Source of the DNA: Nocardioides immobilis
Lineage (GTDB): Bacteria > Actinomycetota > Actinomycetes > Propionibacteriales > Nocardioidaceae
DNA: 64,000 nt
Direction: 5' to 3'
Assembly (NCBI RefSeq): GCF_003515065.1
Contig: NZ_QXGH01000022.1
Location: 79,626 to 143,625, forward strand
In this document: in pieces, positions 25,627-33,914 of the stretch
Layout of the letters: each line of letters starts with the position of its first letter
Numbering within the stretch: the stretch's first letter is position 1
Program-made: the position numbers and the translations under genes
Notes under the pieces: generated by a model
The model's database searches: none
The model's input: only the letters and a program-made list of their open reading frames with translations
What the model was told of the DNA's origin: nothing

Positions 25627-26426
25627 CGGCCCTCGAACTTCGGCGTCCGACGCTCGATGACGGCTGCCAGGCCCTCCCTGCTGTCGGCGGTGCCGGAGAG
25701 CTCGGAGACGACACGGGCCTCTTCGGCGAGCCGCTCCTCGACCCCGGACCCCAGGCCGCCCCAGACCAGCCGCTTGGTGGCGGCGAGGGCGAGCGGTGGC
25801 TGAGCGGCGAGCTCGGCAGCGAGTGAGTCGACGGCCTGGTCGAGCTGGTCGTCGGGCACGACCCGGCTGACGATGCCGAGCTGATGCGCGTCCGCGGCCG
25901 TCAACGTCGGGTTGGTGAGCAGGATGTCCAGTGCCCGCCGCAGGCCGACGATGCGCGACAGCGTCACGCTCGTGCCAGCGTCGGGCGCCATCCCGACGCG
26001 GACCGCGCCGGAGAAGAACCGCGCGGACTCGCCGGCGACGACCAGGTCCGCGGCGCAGGCGAACCCGAAGCCGGCGCCGCCCGCCGCGAACCCCTGGATC
26101 CTCGCGATCACCGGAGCCTTGAGCTGGATCAACGCCGAGGTCGCCAGCTGCAGCCAGGCCGTCGCCTCGCGCAGATAGTCCGGAAGCGCTTCTCCCTTGG
26201 CCGCGAAGGTCTTGACGTCGCCGCCCGCGCAGAAGTTGCGACCCTCGCCGCTCAGGATCACGACGCGCACGCCGGGCTCGGCGTGGCAGCGGAGCCCTGC
26301 GCCGTGCAGCGCCTGGAGCAATGGCACGTCGACCGCGTTCGATGCCTCGGGGCGGTTCAGGCGGATCCGCGCGATCCCGTCATCGACGTCCAGCAGGACC
26401 GGGCCATCGGGAATCAGGCTGTTCAT
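25623..26426 (-). CDS. Enoyl-CoA hydratase/isomerase family (crotonase 2)
   Basis: 267-aa crotonase-fold protein. CoA/oxyanion regions are EASNAVDVPLL, GRNFCAGGDVK and QGFAAGGAGFG. The catalytic loop reads VGMAPDAGTS, giving the Asp signature of delta3-delta2-enoyl-CoA isomerase or PaaG-like enzymes rather than the two Glu of hydratases. The ATG at 26426 overlaps the upstream crotonase stop by 4 bases; the longer upstream frame is Arg-rich shadow sequence. A double-bond shift or ring-related step in beta-oxidation is plausible. Confidence 0.85.
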   Translation of the reverse strand: MNSLIPDGPVLLDVDDGIARIRLNRPEASNAVDVPLLQALHGAGLRCHAEPGVRVVILSGEGRNFCAGGDVKTFAAKGEALPDYLREATAWLQLATSALIQLKAPVIARIQGFAAGGAGFGFACAADLVVAGESARFFSGAVRVGMAPDAGTSVTLSRIVGLRRALDILLTNPTLTAADAHQLGIVSRVVPDDQLDQAVDSLAAELAAQPPLALAATKRLVWGGLGSGVEERLAEEARVVSELSGTADSREGLAAVIERRTPKFEGR

Positions 26427-27217
26427 GAGCTCTCCTTGCGGTGGGTGAAGGCGGTGACGCTCGCGCTGCCGGCCTCGCCCGAGATGTGGGAGACGACGGC
26501 GCCGCGCTCTGCGAGCAGCGCGGAGGCGAGGTCGTCCTCGCCGTGGTCGCGCACGAGCCGCTTGATCGTTGCCACGGCATCGGGACGGCGGCCGCCGAGC
26601 CGGCGTACGAACGACTCGACCTCGTCGTCGAAGCTGTCGCAGGCGAAGGACCGGTACGCGAGACCCCATTCGACGGCTTCGACGCCGCTGATCCGGTCAC
26701 CGCCGAGGAGCAACCCGAGTGCCCGTTGCCGGCCGACGAGACGTGGCAGCCGCTGCGATCCTCCCCCGCCGGGCACCATCCCGAAGTTGACGTGGTTGTC
26801 GCTGATCCGCGCATCGTGACGGACGAGGACGACGTCGCAGGCCTGCATGAGCTCGAAGCCACCGGCCATGGCGACGCCCTCCACCGCCGCGACGACGGGC
26901 GGCCGGATCTCGCCCACGGCGCTACAGGCTGCACCGAAGGCGTCGAAGAGCCCCCGGAGCGATGCTGCGCCAGCCGCCCGGAGCCGCTGGACCTCGTCGA
27001 AGTCGCCGCCGGCACAGAAGTTCCCGCCAGCACCACGGATGAGCACCACCCGAACGTCGGGGTCGGCGTCGGCCGTGCGCAGCGCGCGCTCCAGCTCGAC
27101 GGCGAGCTCGACGGTCACCGCATTCATCGCATCGGGCCGCGCCAGGGTGATCCGCGCGACGTGGTCGGCCACCTCGAGGCGGACCGGTCCCGATGGCTCC
27201 ACCGCGTCCGCGCTCAC
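26423..27217 (-). CDS. Enoyl-CoA hydratase family (crotonase 1)
   Basis: 264-aa crotonase-fold protein. DAMNAVTVELA, GGNFCAGGDFDE and EGVAMAGGFEL form the CoA and oxyanion elements. The active loop is NHVNFGMVPGGGGSQRL, which keeps the hydratase-like glycine loop but lacks the normal Glu before it, and the second Glu position is also not acidic. It overlaps the SDR upstream by 4 bases and the next crotonase downstream by 4 bases. Function is likely hydration, isomerisation or hydrolysis of an unusual enoyl-CoA; no specific choice is supported. Confidence 0.85.
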   Translation of the reverse strand: MSADAVEPSGPVRLEVADHVARITLARPDAMNAVTVELAVELERALRTADADPDVRVVLIRGAGGNFCAGGDFDEVQRLRAAGAASLRGLFDAFGAACSAVGEIRPPVVAAVEGVAMAGGFELMQACDVVLVRHDARISDNHVNFGMVPGGGGSQRLPRLVGRQRALGLLLGGDRISGVEAVEWGLAYRSFACDSFDDEVESFVRRLGGRRPDAVATIKRLVRDHGEDDLASALLAERGAVVSHISGEAGSASVTAFTHRKESS

Positions 27218-27951
27218 ATTCCCCTCCCGCCGGCGACCTCGAGCACGGTGCCCGTCATGTAGCTGGAGAGGTCAGACGCGAGGAAGGCGACGACGTTCGC
27301 GACCTCCGCCGGCTCACCCGCCCGCCGCATCGGGATCGTCGCCTCCGTGGCTGCGAACGCCTCAGGCGTCATCGCGGCCGTCATCGGGGTCTTGATCAAT
27401 CCCGGCTGGATCGCGTTCACCCGCACCCCGTGGTGGGCGAGCTCCTTGGCCGCAGCCTTCGTCATGCCGACGATGCCAGCCTTGGCCGCGCTGTAGTTGG
27501 TCTGGCCGGGGTTGCCGACCTTCCCCGACATGGACGAGAGGTTCACGATGCTGCCGCGCTTCGCCTCGCGCATCACGGCGCTGGCAGCACGGATGCCGAG
27601 CCAGGTGCCGCGCAGGTGGACGGTGATGACGGCGTCGAAGTCCTCGACCGTCATCTTCTTCAGGGACGCGTCGCGCGTGATGCCGGCGTTGTTGACGAGG
27701 ATGTCGAGGCCGCCGTACTCCTCGACTGCTTCCGAGACCAGGGCGGCCACGTCGAACTCGCTGGTGACGTCGCAGGCCACGCCGCGTGCGGCTGAGCCCA
27801 GCGCACGAGCGGCTTCCTCCGCCTTGGCCCCGTCGCGGTCGGCGAGGGTGACCCGCGCCCCGTGAGCGACGAGCGTGCGAGCGATCTCGAGCCCGATGCC
27901 CTGCGCGGCGCCGGTGACGACCGCCGAGCGGCCCTCGAGGATCGCGGTCAT
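27214..27951 (-). CDS. SDR, 3-oxoacyl-ACP reductase/hydroxyacyl-CoA dehydrogenase type
   Basis: 245-aa FabG-like short-chain dehydrogenase with TGAAQGIG, NNAG, catalytic Ser in VNLSSMSG and YSAAK as the Tyr-x3-Lys, followed by VNAIQPGLIKTPM. It overlaps the MaoC hydratase (upstream) and the first crotonase (downstream) by 4 bases each. A likely role is oxidising a 3-hydroxyacyl-CoA in the same beta-oxidation cycle in which the MaoC protein hydrates. Confidence 0.88.
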   Translation of the reverse strand: MTAILEGRSAVVTGAAQGIGLEIARTLVAHGARVTLADRDGAKAEEAARALGSAARGVACDVTSEFDVAALVSEAVEEYGGLDILVNNAGITRDASLKKMTVEDFDAVITVHLRGTWLGIRAASAVMREAKRGSIVNLSSMSGKVGNPGQTNYSAAKAGIVGMTKAAAKELAHHGVRVNAIQPGLIKTPMTAAMTPEAFAATEATIPMRRAGEPAEVANVVAFLASDLSSYMTGTVLEVAGGRGM

Positions 27952-28400
27952 GCGACGTACCGCACGATCGATTGGACAACGGCGGCCGGCTTGGCCGCGC
28001 CGTCGACCTCGAACGTCGTCTCGAACGTCGCCTGCACCGCACCGGGGAGCTGCTCGACGCGTGCGATCCGCGACGCTGCGCGCACCTTGCTGCCCGACGG
28101 GACAGGCGCCATGAACCGCACCCGGTCGAGCCCGTAGTTGACGGCCATCGCGACGTTGTCGACGCGGTAGAGCTGGTTGATCAGCACGGGGAGCAGGGAC
28201 AGCGTCAGGAAACCGTGGGCGATGGTGGTGCCGAACGGTCCGGCCGCCGCGCGCTGCTGGTCGACGTGGATCCACTGGTCGTCACCGGTCGCGGCCGCGA
28301 ACAGGTCGATCTTCTCCTGGTCGACGGACACCCAATCGGTCGTGCCGAGGTCGTCCCCTTCTGCCAGAGCGAACTCGGCGACTCCGTCGTAGATCCTCAC
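27948..28400 (-). CDS. MaoC-family enoyl-CoA hydratase (R-specific)
   Basis: 150-aa single hotdog hydratase. The hydratase-2 signature appears as ATGDDQWIHVD, with catalytic Asp40 and His45, and IAHGFLTLSLLP forms the hotdog helix. It should hydrate a trans-2-enoyl-CoA to the R-3-hydroxyacyl-CoA. It is the first gene of a five-gene operon with an SDR and three crotonases, and is divergent from a TetR gene with an operator-like site between them. Confidence 0.9.
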   Translation of the reverse strand: MRIYDGVAEFALAEGDDLGTTDWVSVDQEKIDLFAAATGDDQWIHVDQQRAAAGPFGTTIAHGFLTLSLLPVLINQLYRVDNVAMAVNYGLDRVRFMAPVPSGSKVRAASRIARVEQLPGAVQATFETTFEVDGAAKPAAVVQSIVRYVA

Positions 28401-28422
28401 CGGACCACACCTTTCACAAGTA

Positions 28423-28441
28423 TTTGAATTGAAACTAAATT
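28423..28441. promoter_or_regulatory. Operator-like palindrome (site i)
   Basis: TTTGAATTGAAACTAAATT lies in the divergent gap between the MaoC operon (28400) and the TetR gene (28486). It is a weaker match to the recurring palindrome. Its position suggests repression of the operon and autoregulation. Confidence 0.45.
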
Positions 28442-28485
28442 ATGCGAAGGTGGGTGGGCACGTCAAACACGGAGGAGGCCCGTTG

Positions 28486-29094
28486 ATGCCCGTCGACGTA
28501 GCTGCCCCTGACCACTCGACGCGGGGTCGGATCCTCGCGGCTGCCGCACTGGCTCTCAGCACTCGCGGATACGCACGGACCCACCTCGCCGACATCGCGC
28601 ACCTGGCCGACCTGCAGCCACCGGCCGTGTACCACTACTTCGAGTCGCGCGACGAGATCGTCGCCGCAGTGATGCGCGAGGGACAGCGACTGGTCCGCCG
28701 CCACGTCGAGGCGGCTCTCGCCGCACTCCCCCGCGAGGCAGGCGTCGCCGACCGGCTGGCAGCGGCCATCGAGGCGCACCTGCGGGTCGAGCTCGAGCTG
28801 TCGGACTTCGCCCGCGCCGTGACACGGAACGCCGGCCACCTACCAGCGGATCTGCGGAGTGAGCTGGCCCGCGAGAGCAGGGAGTTCCACGACGTATGGC
28901 GCAGTCTGCTCGAGCAGGCTGCTCACCTCGGTCTGCTCCATCCCGGTTTCGACCTCCACGCAGGTCGGATGCTCGTGATCGGCGCCCTGAACTGGGCGAC
29001 CGAGTGGTGGCGGCCGAACATTCCGATCGACGAGGTGGTGGCGGCCGCCCAGACCATGGTGCTGAGCGGCCTCCTGTCTAACCGACGGGGTTGA
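28486..29094 (+). CDS. TetR-family regulator
   Basis: 202-aa TetR protein. A strong GGAGGAGG ribosome-binding site at 28471-28478 fixes the start at ATG 28486; the TTG-started frame from 28429 would run through the operator. The helix-turn-helix (YARTHLADIAHLADLQPPAV then YHYFES) and the C-terminal MLVIGALNWATEWW segment closely parallel the regulator at 13622 (MLVMGALNWAAEWW). The two are paralogues and candidates for binding the recurrent palindrome. The last 17 bases overlap the convergent SDR gene. Confidence 0.9.
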   Translation: MPVDVAAPDHSTRGRILAAAALALSTRGYARTHLADIAHLADLQPPAVYHYFESRDEIVAAVMREGQRLVRRHVEAALAALPREAGVADRLAAAIEAHLRVELELSDFARAVTRNAGHLPADLRSELARESREFHDVWRSLLEQAAHLGLLHPGFDLHAGRMLVIGALNWATEWWRPNIPIDEVVAAAQTMVLSGLLSNRRG

Positions 29095-29941
29095 CGCCGG
29101 GGGCGATCTCGTCGAGCGAGGCGATCTCGGCCCATCGTTGGGCCACCTCGGCGACCGAGGGCGGCTCGGCGAACCGGACACCCTTGTTCTGGAAGAGCGC
29201 GTGACGCTGGACCAGGCCCCCGCCGACCACGTAGATCGCGCCCGTGTCCTGGCACTCCTCGCTCAGCAGCTGTGCAACCACCGGCGAGACGAACGCGGGC
29301 GGCAGCGACTCGAGGACGTCCTGGGGCGCGACGTCCTCGGTCATCCGGGTCGCGGCCATCGGCGCGACCGCGTTGACGCGGACGTCGTAGCGCGCACCCT
29401 CGAGGGCGAGGGTGTTCATCAGCCCGACGAGGCCCATCTTGGCCGAGCCGTAGTTGCACTGCCCGAAGTTGCCGTAGAGGCCAGAGGTCGACGTCGCCAT
29501 CACGATCCGACCGAAGCCCTGCTCACGCAGGTGCGGCCAGGCCGCGCGGGTCAGGTGGAAGCCGCCGTACAGGTGCACCTGGAGTACAGCGTCCCACTCC
29601 TGCTCGGTGATCTTGGCGAAGCTCGCGTCGCGCAGGATTCCGGCATTGTTGACCACGCCGTGCACGGCGCCGTACGCCTCCAACGCGGTGGCGATGATGC
29701 GCGCGGATCCCTCCGCGGTCGCCACGCTGTCGTAGCTCGCGACGGCCTCACCGCCGGCCGCGCGGATCTCGGCGACGACTTGGTCCGCCATCGCAGTTCC
29801 TGCGCCGGAACCGTCCTTGGCGCCTCCGAGGTCGTTGACCACGACCCTCGCGCCTTCCTGGGCGAGCAGCAGCGCGTACTCACGCCCGAGGCCGCCGCCC
29901 GCACCACTGACGACGATCACGCGTCCTTCGATCCCTGCCAT
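29078..29941 (-). CDS. SDR, 17-beta-HSD4/MFE-2-type hydroxyacyl-CoA dehydrogenase
   Basis: 287-aa SDR with the features of the dehydrogenase domain of peroxisomal multifunctional enzyme 2: SGAGGGLGREYALLLA, VVVNDLGG, VNNAGILRD and the catalytic Tyr/Lys in NYGSAK. In steroid-degrading actinobacteria such proteins oxidise side-chain 3-hydroxyacyl-CoAs. It is a single gene with its own operator-like palindrome 40 bases upstream, divergent from the NorD operon. Confidence 0.88.
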   Translation of the reverse strand: MAGIEGRVIVVSGAGGGLGREYALLLAQEGARVVVNDLGGAKDGSGAGTAMADQVVAEIRAAGGEAVASYDSVATAEGSARIIATALEAYGAVHGVVNNAGILRDASFAKITEQEWDAVLQVHLYGGFHLTRAAWPHLREQGFGRIVMATSTSGLYGNFGQCNYGSAKMGLVGLMNTLALEGARYDVRVNAVAPMAATRMTEDVAPQDVLESLPPAFVSPVVAQLLSEECQDTGAIYVVGGGLVQRHALFQNKGVRFAEPPSVAEVAQRWAEIASLDEIAPGVNPVG

Positions 29942-29980
29942 GCCGCTACCTCTCGGTCAGTCACTGTCGTTCGGTCCTGT

Positions 29981-29997
29981 TTTAATCTACATTAAAC
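29981..29997. promoter_or_regulatory. Operator-like palindrome (site j)
   Basis: TTTAATCTACATTAAAC is one of the best copies of the recurring motif. It is in the 225-base divergent region between the SDR (29941) and the NorD-like gene (30167). Confidence 0.68.
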
Positions 29998-30050
29998 TGG
30001 TGTCGAACTGACGATAGTGATCGACCTCACCGAACTGACGCGAGCTACCC

Positions 30051-30071
30051 TTTCAAATTTGAAGTAGAAAC
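30051..30071. promoter_or_regulatory. AT-rich palindrome before the NorD operon
   Basis: The region contains the perfect 12-base palindrome TTCAAATTTGAA (30052-30063) followed by GTAGAAAC. The right end resembles the recurring motif but the core differs. It is a candidate operator for the NorD-NorQ-AveC operon. Confidence 0.35.
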
Positions 30072-30109
30072 GGTCTTCCCTCAGGCTCGAACGGCTGTTA
30101 TGGTCACGT

Positions 30110-30124
30110 TGTCCAATATAGACA
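30110..30124. promoter_or_regulatory. TGTC-n7-GACA inverted repeat
   Basis: TGTCCAATATAGACA is an inverted repeat with an AT-rich centre, 42 bases before the NorD-like start. The embedded TATA-like stretch may also form a -10 element. It differs from the recurring palindrome, so it could be the target of the operon's own TetR at 36603. Confidence 0.3.
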
Positions 30125-30166
30125 TTCCGTCCAGAACGAAGAGCGTCGTACTTGTCGAGGCAATCC

Positions 30167-31864
30167 ATGACCCTGCATCCCGGCTCGAACCCGTCGCTGG
30201 CGGAGCTCGAACTCCTGGCCTCGGCCATCGCGGGTCGAGGTGTCACGCTGGAGCCGGGGCGACATGGCGTCTACACAGACGGCGCCGTGATCTACGTCGG
30301 TGCCGATGTGACGGCAGGAGCGGAGCAGTGCCGACACGCGGTCGTCGCGCAAGCAGTCCTGATCGCAGCCGGTTCCCTGGACAGCAGCCGAATGCGGCGA
30401 CTGTCCCGCTCCAGGCCAGGTTCGGCGCGCCGCTACCTCGGTCTTGAGGTCGCCCGCGCCTGCCAGGAGATGGACGAGGCGCTACCAGGCGCTTTCCAGG
30501 CCGCCGTGCACCCGTACGCCGCGCGAGTGGGTGTCACTGGGTCGCCTGACGAGTCGTTGCTCAGGGCGGTAGGACGGACCCCGCTCGAGGAACCGCCTGC
30601 CTGGTTCGGGGACCTCCGTCCAGTGGCGATGCTGCGGTCCCCCGGGGCCGACGGCGAGACGCCCTCGGACTCCGAGCTGGCCAAGGCCATCCGTGCCGCG
30701 ACGGAGCCCGAGCAGGACGACGAGGATGACGGAGAGCGCAGCGGCATGCTGGAGAAGCTCTCCTCCCCGCTCAGGAGCCCACTGGGATCGGTCTTTCAGC
30801 GCATGATGGGCGCGCGGCGGTCGTCGGGGGGCGAAGGCCTTTCCGGCTCCGGCGTCTCCGTCGTGGAGCAACACACGGGCAGGGCGCCGAGCACCGCACG
30901 ACAGACCGCACAGGCTCTCCCCCCGTCGGTCGTCAGAGCAGGCGGTCAGCTGACGCGGGGGGCGATCTATCCGGAGTGGGACGCCGGGTCGTCGGCCTAC
31001 CGTCCACGCTGGTGCACGGTGGGGCACTTCGACCCCCCTTCCAGCGACGACCCTTCCGTGCCACCGAGCGGAGTCGACCCGAGACTGATCCGTGAGCTGT
31101 CGCGCGTCGGTCTGACCTGGCGACCGCACGACGCCGAACCGCTCGGGGACGAGCTCGATCTGACCGCACTCGTCGACTACCGGGTCGCGGTCGCCGCAGG
31201 TACCAGTGGTGAGCCGAGGATCTACCGAGCGGAGCGACGTACAGCTCAGGAGCTCGGCGTACTCGTGCTGCTCGATGCCACCGGCTCGACTTCCGAGCAG
31301 CACGAGGGGCATGCGATCTTCGAGGAACAGCGCGATCTCGCGCACGGCATCACCACGGCGCTCGACCAGCTCGGCGCCCGCGTGGCGACCTATGCCTTCT
31401 ACTCACGGGGTCGCGGAAACGTGAGGTACCTCCGCTGCAAGACCTTCGAGGAACGATGGGGCGTGACGGCGCAGCGGCGGCTGTTCGCCCTTCGCCCGAC
31501 GGGCTTCACCCGGCTCGGTGCGGCCATCCGGCACGGGACCCACCTGCTCGACACCCAGGCGGGCTCCCAGCACCGCTTGTTGATCGTCGTCGGCGACGGC
31601 GTCCCCTATGACGACGGCTACGAAGGGCGCTACGCCGTCGAGGACACCCGCCGCGCCATCGACGAGGCGCGCTCCAGCGCCGTCGGCTGCGTCGGCCTGT
31701 CGACGCGGCGGACGCCCGGGTCCTCCGAGATCTGGGACCGGGAGGCGCACCGGGTCACCGCTACCACCGCAGAGCTCGCCGCCGATGCGCGCGTGCTGTT
31801 GGGGACTGCATTAGGGCGCGCCGGACGCGGGCGCGCCGTCCATCACGTGAGGAGTGCTTCATGA
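30167..31864 (+). CDS. NorD/CbbO-like von Willebrand factor A protein
   Basis: 565-aa protein whose C-terminal part matches the VWA domain of NorD/CbbO proteins, partners of MoxR-class AAA+ ATPases that activate or remodel metalloenzymes. The MIDAS-type motif is DATGST (from Asp370, where the family usually has DxSxS). The family hallmark GDGVPYDDGYEGRYAVEDTR starts near residue 476. The middle region is acidic and low-complexity. ATG 30167 is chosen because CGAGG lies 6 bases before it. Its stop overlaps the NorQ-like start (ATGA). No nitric oxide reductase or Rubisco genes are nearby. Confidence 0.85.
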   Translation: MTLHPGSNPSLAELELLASAIAGRGVTLEPGRHGVYTDGAVIYVGADVTAGAEQCRHAVVAQAVLIAAGSLDSSRMRRLSRSRPGSARRYLGLEVARACQEMDEALPGAFQAAVHPYAARVGVTGSPDESLLRAVGRTPLEEPPAWFGDLRPVAMLRSPGADGETPSDSELAKAIRAATEPEQDDEDDGERSGMLEKLSSPLRSPLGSVFQRMMGARRSSGGEGLSGSGVSVVEQHTGRAPSTARQTAQALPPSVVRAGGQLTRGAIYPEWDAGSSAYRPRWCTVGHFDPPSSDDPSVPPSGVDPRLIRELSRVGLTWRPHDAEPLGDELDLTALVDYRVAVAAGTSGEPRIYRAERRTAQELGVLVLLDATGSTSEQHEGHAIFEEQRDLAHGITTALDQLGARVATYAFYSRGRGNVRYLRCKTFEERWGVTAQRRLFALRPTGFTRLGAAIRHGTHLLDTQAGSQHRLLIVVGDGVPYDDGYEGRYAVEDTRRAIDEARSSAVGCVGLSTRRTPGSSEIWDREAHRVTATTAELAADARVLLGTALGRAGRGRAVHHVRSAS

Positions 31865-32781
31865 TCACCCAGTCAACCGCGCGGGAGCCGGTCCCGCTCG
31901 AGGCGGACGGCCCGCCCTTCTACCTTCCGGTAGGCAACGAGGTCGAGGTGTTCGAAGCCGCATGGCGGCGCGGGCTGCCACTGATGCTCAAGGGGCCCAC
32001 CGGCTGCGGGAAGACCCGGCTGGTGGAGCACATGGCCAGCCGGCTCGGGAGGCCTCTCTTCACCGTGTCCTGCCACGAGGACATGACGGCATCCGACCTG
32101 CTCGGGCGGTTTCTCCTCTCTGGTGGTGACACCACCTGGGTCGACGGTCCGCTGACGCAAGCGGCCCGCGTGGGCGGCATCTGCTACCTGGACGAGGTCG
32201 TCGAGGCTCGTCCCGACGCGGTGGTCGCGATCCACTCGCTCGCGGACCACCGGCGGGAGCTCAACCTCGAGCGCCTGGGCGGAACGACGATCCAGGCTGC
32301 TCCTGGGTTCCAGCTGGTCGTCTCCTACAACCCCGGGTACCAGAGCGTCCTGAAGGACATGAAGCCGTCGACCCGGCAACGGATGGTGGCGGTCGAGCTC
32401 GGGTTCCCGACCGCGGACCGCGAACGCGAGATCCTCGAGCGCGAGACCGATCTCCGCGGCCGGCCGGCAGACGAGCTGATCCGGCTGGGCCAAGCAGTCC
32501 GTCGCTTGGATCATCCCGGACTTCGGGAGGTGGCCTCGACGCGAACGCTGGTCGCTGCGGCACTGCTGGTCACTGAGGGGTTGAGCTTCACGGACGCGGC
32601 GACCGCGGCCGTCGCTGGTCCGCTCTCAGACGATCCCGAGCTCCGCAACGGGCTCATCGCGATGATCCGCGCCTTCGACCCGGGGAACGACCCGGCCGCT
32701 GAAGGCACATCAGGCCACGCCGGGCATCAAGCAGCCCAAAAGACGACACGGACAACGAACTGGATTCAGGAGAGAGCATGA
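31861..32781 (+). CDS. NorQ/CbbQ-like MoxR-class AAA+ ATPase
   Basis: 306-aa AAA+ ATPase of the CbbQ/NirQ/NorQ/GpvN family. Walker A is GPTGCGKT (45-52), the family motif CHEDMTASDLLGRF follows, Walker B is ICYLDE (107-112), and SYNPGYQSVLKDMKPSTRQR contains the sensor and arginine region. These ATPases work with a NorD/CbbO partner to install or restore cofactors in a client enzyme. It is coupled by 4-base overlaps both to the NorD-like gene and to the AveC-like gene, making the latter or the following oxidoreductase the likeliest client. Confidence 0.92.
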   Translation: MITQSTAREPVPLEADGPPFYLPVGNEVEVFEAAWRRGLPLMLKGPTGCGKTRLVEHMASRLGRPLFTVSCHEDMTASDLLGRFLLSGGDTTWVDGPLTQAARVGGICYLDEVVEARPDAVVAIHSLADHRRELNLERLGGTTIQAAPGFQLVVSYNPGYQSVLKDMKPSTRQRMVAVELGFPTADREREILERETDLRGRPADELIRLGQAVRRLDHPGLREVASTRTLVAAALLVTEGLSFTDAATAAVAGPLSDDPELRNGLIAMIRAFDPGNDPAAEGTSGHAGHQAAQKTTRTTNWIQERA

Positions 32782-33914
32782 CGTCTACCACCGCACTCAC
32801 GAGCGGCGCTGTCGAAGATGCGCCGGCTCCCCGAACGACGCGCCCGATCACGTGGTGGGCCGTTCTGGGCTTCGGCTTCCTGGCCTTCGCGGCGTACTTG
32901 ATCATCTCGTGGATCGCCGCCGGTGAGCCGGAGCGGGTGTCGACCGGGGCCACACCGCTGCCGACCTGGATGAAGGTCGCCCTGAGCATCCAGCAGTGGG
33001 GTGTTCTCGCTGGCATGCTCGCGCTGATCTGGTTCAAGGCCGTGCGCCCGAAGCTGCGCACCGGGACCGTCCCGTTCGATGGCCTGATGGTGGTGTCCTT
33101 CGCGCTGATGTGGTGGTCGGACCCGATGTACAACTACTTCACACCGGGCTTCAACTACAACGCCTACTTCATCAATCTCGGGTCATGGGTGGGCCACACG
33201 CCAGGCTGGATGTCTCCCAACGCGACGGAGATCCCGCAGCCGCTGGTATGGCTGCCCGGCATCTACACGTGCTGGTTCTTCGGCATGGTGGTGATCGTCA
33301 ACTGGATCTTCCGCAAGTGCCGGGACAAGTGGCCGACGATCAGCCCGGTCAGCATGTGGTTCGTCGCCTTCTTCCCGACAATGGTCGTCGGCATCTTCTG
33401 CGAGGCCTCGCTCATGATCATGGGCTCACACAGCTATGCGTCCGCAATCCGAGAGCTGTCGTTCAACCCCGGCAAGTACTACGAGTTCCCGGTCTACCAG
33501 GGCATCACGGCGAGTCTCCTGTTCACGACCTGGGGCGCGATGCGCTACTTCCGCGACGATCGCGGAAGGAGCTTCGCCGAGCGGGGGGTCGACCAGCTGA
33601 AGGTCCCGACGCAGCTCAGGGGAGCAATGAGGTTCTTCGCGGTGTCCGGTGCGATCACCGGCATCTTCTTCGTCTTCTACCACCTCCCGAACGCCCTGAT
33701 CGCCCTCCGCGGCGACGCGTGGCCCGACGACGTCCAGAAGCGGAGCTACTTCGTCACCGAGATGTGCGGCGACGCGAGTGATGTTGCCTGCCCGGATCCG
33801 AGGATCCCGTTCCCCCGTGACGAGGACTCCATCCGGATCGGTCCCGACGGTGAGGTCGTGGTTCCCGACGGGGTGACGGTTCCCGAAGCCCCTGAGTTTT
33901 CCACCGAGCCGTGA
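32778..33914 (+). CDS. AveC-like polytopic membrane protein
   Basis: 378-aa integral membrane protein with about seven hydrophobic segments, resembling the spirocyclase AveC-like family. Motifs shared with 35548 and 37667 are Asp-x3-Asn in SDPMYNYF, then NAYFINLGSW, an intramembrane Glu in IFCEASLM and EFPVYQG. These polar residues in membrane helices could form an active site. An AGGAGAG sequence precedes the ATG, and 4-base overlaps join it to the NorQ-like ATPase and to the FAD oxidoreductase. AveC catalyses dehydration/spirocyclisation in avermectin biosynthesis; activity here is unknown. Confidence 0.75.
   Translation: MTSTTALTSGAVEDAPAPRTTRPITWWAVLGFGFLAFAAYLIISWIAAGEPERVSTGATPLPTWMKVALSIQQWGVLAGMLALIWFKAVRPKLRTGTVPFDGLMVVSFALMWWSDPMYNYFTPGFNYNAYFINLGSWVGHTPGWMSPNATEIPQPLVWLPGIYTCWFFGMVVIVNWIFRKCRDKWPTISPVSMWFVAFFPTMVVGIFCEASLMIMGSHSYASAIRELSFNPGKYYEFPVYQGITASLLFTTWGAMRYFRDDRGRSFAERGVDQLKVPTQLRGAMRFFAVSGAITGIFFVFYHLPNALIALRGDAWPDDVQKRSYFVTEMCGDASDVACPDPRIPFPRDEDSIRIGPDGEVVVPDGVTVPEAPEFSTEP

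Noticed and set aside
28429..28485. TTG-started extension of the TetR at 28486
   Set aside because: It would begin inside the operator, and the GGAGGAGG before ATG 28486 decides the start.
30167..32781. Assigning the pair to a true nitric oxide reductase or Rubisco cluster
   Set aside because: No norB, norC or cbbL/cbbS gene is present in the window; only the chaperone-type pair is.
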